Assembly (NCBI RefSeq): GCF_001411555.2
Contig: NC_049912.1
Coordinates: 4,480,317-4,544,316 of the forward strand
Origin: Juglans regia
Taxonomy: Eukaryota > Streptophyta > Magnoliopsida > Fagales > Juglandaceae
DNA: 64,000 nt
Direction: 5' to 3'
A program made the position numbers and the translations under genes. The notes under the pieces are model-generated. The model had not been told where the DNA came from, searched no databases, and saw only the letters and a program-made list of their open reading frames with translations. This document shows, in pieces, positions 62,437 to 64,000 of the stretch (its first letter is position 1; each line of letters begins with the position of its first letter).

Positions 62437-62994
62437 GAATAAGAATGTTTTTCTAAAAGTTCCTCTCTGATGTTTTGTAACATGTTTTGATATTTGCATT
62501 TTGAAAGTAAATGTTTCTGTTTCTGCATTCTGAAAGTAAACATTTTGCTTTGCATTCTGAATTCTGAAAATGCTCATGTTTACATACTAGTATATGTTTA
62601 CTGCTTATTGAGTTGTTGATAACTCACCCCTTATCTTCACAATATTTTTTAGATAATTTTGATAAATCAGCTAGAAGTCAAGAGTGAAGTTTGATGATCA
62701 TAGAATAATAAGTGCCAGATGGTATAAGTTTATTGGAGAGTCTTATTTAATAGGTTTATGATTTTATGTTATTTGATATTTGGAGTCCTAGATATTTCAA
62801 AATATTTATGGAATTTTTAAATTATCTCATTGAGGTATTTGTTTTTTGGTGTCCTGGTAGAGGAACATATAATCTGGTTTGAATAAACAGATTTGTACTT
62901 TTTTGGGAATATTGGAGTATTTTAAATATGTTATGGAAGTTGAATTTAGGTTACAAGAGCTAACTCTCCGGACCTCCGGAAATGAGGCGTTACA
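62437..62994 (+). mobile_element. Truncated LTR of the TGTAACGCC family
   Basis: Ends GAGCTAACTCTCCGGACC...GCGTTACA, the inverse of the LTR start at 13490, and contains TGAGTTGTTGATAACTCACC as in the LTRs of unit A (inverted, 13850-13870) and unit C (32820-32840). Only about 560 bp of the LTR are present. It interrupts the LINE ORF1 between positions equivalent to about 24216 and 25150. Confidence 0.7.
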
Positions 62995-63489
62995 TCGATT
63001 CAATAAACACGATATTCGACTGAACCATCTCCCTTCCCAGATGTGTAAGCAACACTCAAACAGAGATCAAAGAAACATGGATACCAACTTCAAAGATAAA
63101 AGAAACATGGATACCAACACAAAAAAAAAAAAAAGAAGATAAAAGTGTACGGAGAGAAAATGAAAAGAGCAAAATAACTTCAACAAAAATTCTTAACCAT
63201 AGTTTGATTAGAAGCACACTCTCTACGGTATTTATGTTTGCTAGTAATGTGACGGAGAGTAACATAGAGACTATTATGAATGACCATAATATTTAAAAGT
63301 GGCAAGTGCATCATGGTCCCTTCACTACTTTCCTAAGAGCATTTCTAACACAAGACTTATTTTTCATAAATTTCAAGCTCAAAGATGGAGTTGAACAACT
63401 GCAGTTTACTTAAATTTGTATTACAAAGTATTCCATTCTAAGAATATCGTAAGAAGTATAATAACAACTTATCAAAGTTTTTGTTTTTT
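62995..63489. other. LINE 5' edge and unit B-only sequence
   Basis: The first 55 bp are the LINE 5' edge seen at 25155-25209. Then comes a short tandem repeat (AAAGAAACATGGATACCAAC at about 63069-63088 and 63100-63119) and AT-rich DNA. No gene. Confidence 0.4.
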
Positions 63490-63715
63490 TTTGGCACTAG
63501 CTGTCTAGAACAACTTCTTGACAAATTCTGGGGGTGCACAGGTTCTCGGCAAGGAGTTTTCCGCAAGTGCACTTCGGGTAATTCAAGGGAAAAATCCTCC
63601 AGTCCAATGACTCAGAGATTATTTGCATCGAAGGAGATTTGAACCTTAGACCTAGGGGGAGTATACTCCCAAACCCAAGGCCTTTACCACTTGAGTCAAC
63701 CCCTAGGGATAATAA
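63490..63715 (-). mobile_element. tRNA-derived SINE
   Basis: On the minus strand the 5' part reads as a tRNA-like pol III promoter: an A-box region CTCAAGTGGTAAAGG (63681-63695) and a B box GGTTCAAATCT (63636-63646). A tRNA-unrelated body follows, ending in an A-rich tail (the T run at 63478-63492 on the plus strand). TATCAAA flanks it on both sides (about 63470-63476 and 63723-63729), consistent with a target duplication. It resembles plant Au-type SINEs. It is not a tRNA gene, because no cloverleaf can be completed. Absent from unit A. Confidence 0.75.
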
Positions 63716-64000
63716 AAGCCTATCAAAATACGTACCTTGAGATAAAACATGAATAAAACACGTAAGTAACATTGCAACATGTTGTTACATGACTTGTAAC
63801 CCTTGACAAGTCCACTGGAACCCAAAGAAGCTTATACAATAGTAAATAGGACAATGTAGGCCTATCAGCTAACCCACGTTGAACCATAGCAATACAAATT
63901 GTAAGTAAAATAAAAATTTTATAAATCTAATGAATATGCGTAGCCCAAGTACACAGCAAAAGAAAAAAATTGATGGAATAAAAATATAGTACACATCTCC

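Larger units (their letters stand above)
35914..64000 (+). repeat. Unit B of the tandem segmental duplication
   Basis: Paralogue of 652-29840 with the same order of features. The last bases of the window match unit A up to about 29840, so the unit continues beyond. Unit B lacks the hAT MITE, the GC-rich inserts, the LARD-like element and the copia element of unit A. It carries its own insertions (37050, 41121, 53391, 55622, 62437, 63490). Confidence 0.85.

Noticed and set aside
63630..63700. Possible tRNA gene on the minus strand
   Set aside because: The A and B boxes are present but acceptor and anticodon stems do not form, and the sequence continues into a SINE body with an A-rich end and target duplication.

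Overview
The window is nuclear DNA of a flowering plant. It has AT-rich, intron-containing genes with GT-AG and GC-AG introns, copia and Ty3-type LTR elements, L1-type LINE remnants, a tRNA-derived SINE and very many MITEs. The style of the repeats (a MITE family built on GAGATGAGATGA, LTRs starting TGTAACGCCCCGAC) suggests a woody eudicot, perhaps a Fagales tree such as a member of the walnut family. That assignment is recollection and inference, not proof.

The only recognisable host genes belong to one tandem family: receptor-like cytoplasmic kinases with an N-terminal universal stress protein (USP) domain, a coiled coil and a kinase domain, related to plant U-box kinases (PUB33/34 type). 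Copy A (7360-11345) has eight exons that join in phase to 712 residues and looks intact, but it ends without the C-terminal U-box usual in this family. Copy B (47183-51567) has the same eight exons with a TGA inside the kinase exon and is probably a pseudogene. Between them lie two broken copies: C1 (33241-34563, exons 1-4, start codon lost) and C2 (35189-35522, part of exon 2 plus exon 3).

The layout comes from a tandem segmental duplication. Unit A runs from about 652 to at least 29840, and unit B from about 35914 to the window end. The truncated unit C (about 30400-35900) lies between them. Each unit carries the same order: MITE-rich leader, an unclassified repeat with a minisatellite, a hAT-like MITE, the kinase gene, a LINE endonuclease fragment, a Mutator-like TIR element, a Harbinger-like element and a LINE ORF1 fragment. 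After duplication the units diverged by insertions and deletions. Unit A gained a hAT MITE (1581-2197), a non-coding Ty3-type element with 2.6-kb LTRs (13490-21295), a GC-rich palindromic insert and a copia element (25210-29640). Unit B gained a 4.7-kb insert upstream of the gene, an LTR fragment at 53391, a Harbinger element (55622-58163), a truncated LTR (62437-62994) and a SINE. Comparing A with B gives empty sites for several insertions, so element ends and target-site duplications can be read directly.

There is no operon, CRISPR array or rRNA/tRNA gene. The points most worth following are the U-box-less USP-kinase family with a conserved GC-AG first intron, the decay of its copies, and two Harbinger-type elements, one carrying a Myb/SANT ORF and one carrying a leader-exon-intron-like segment.
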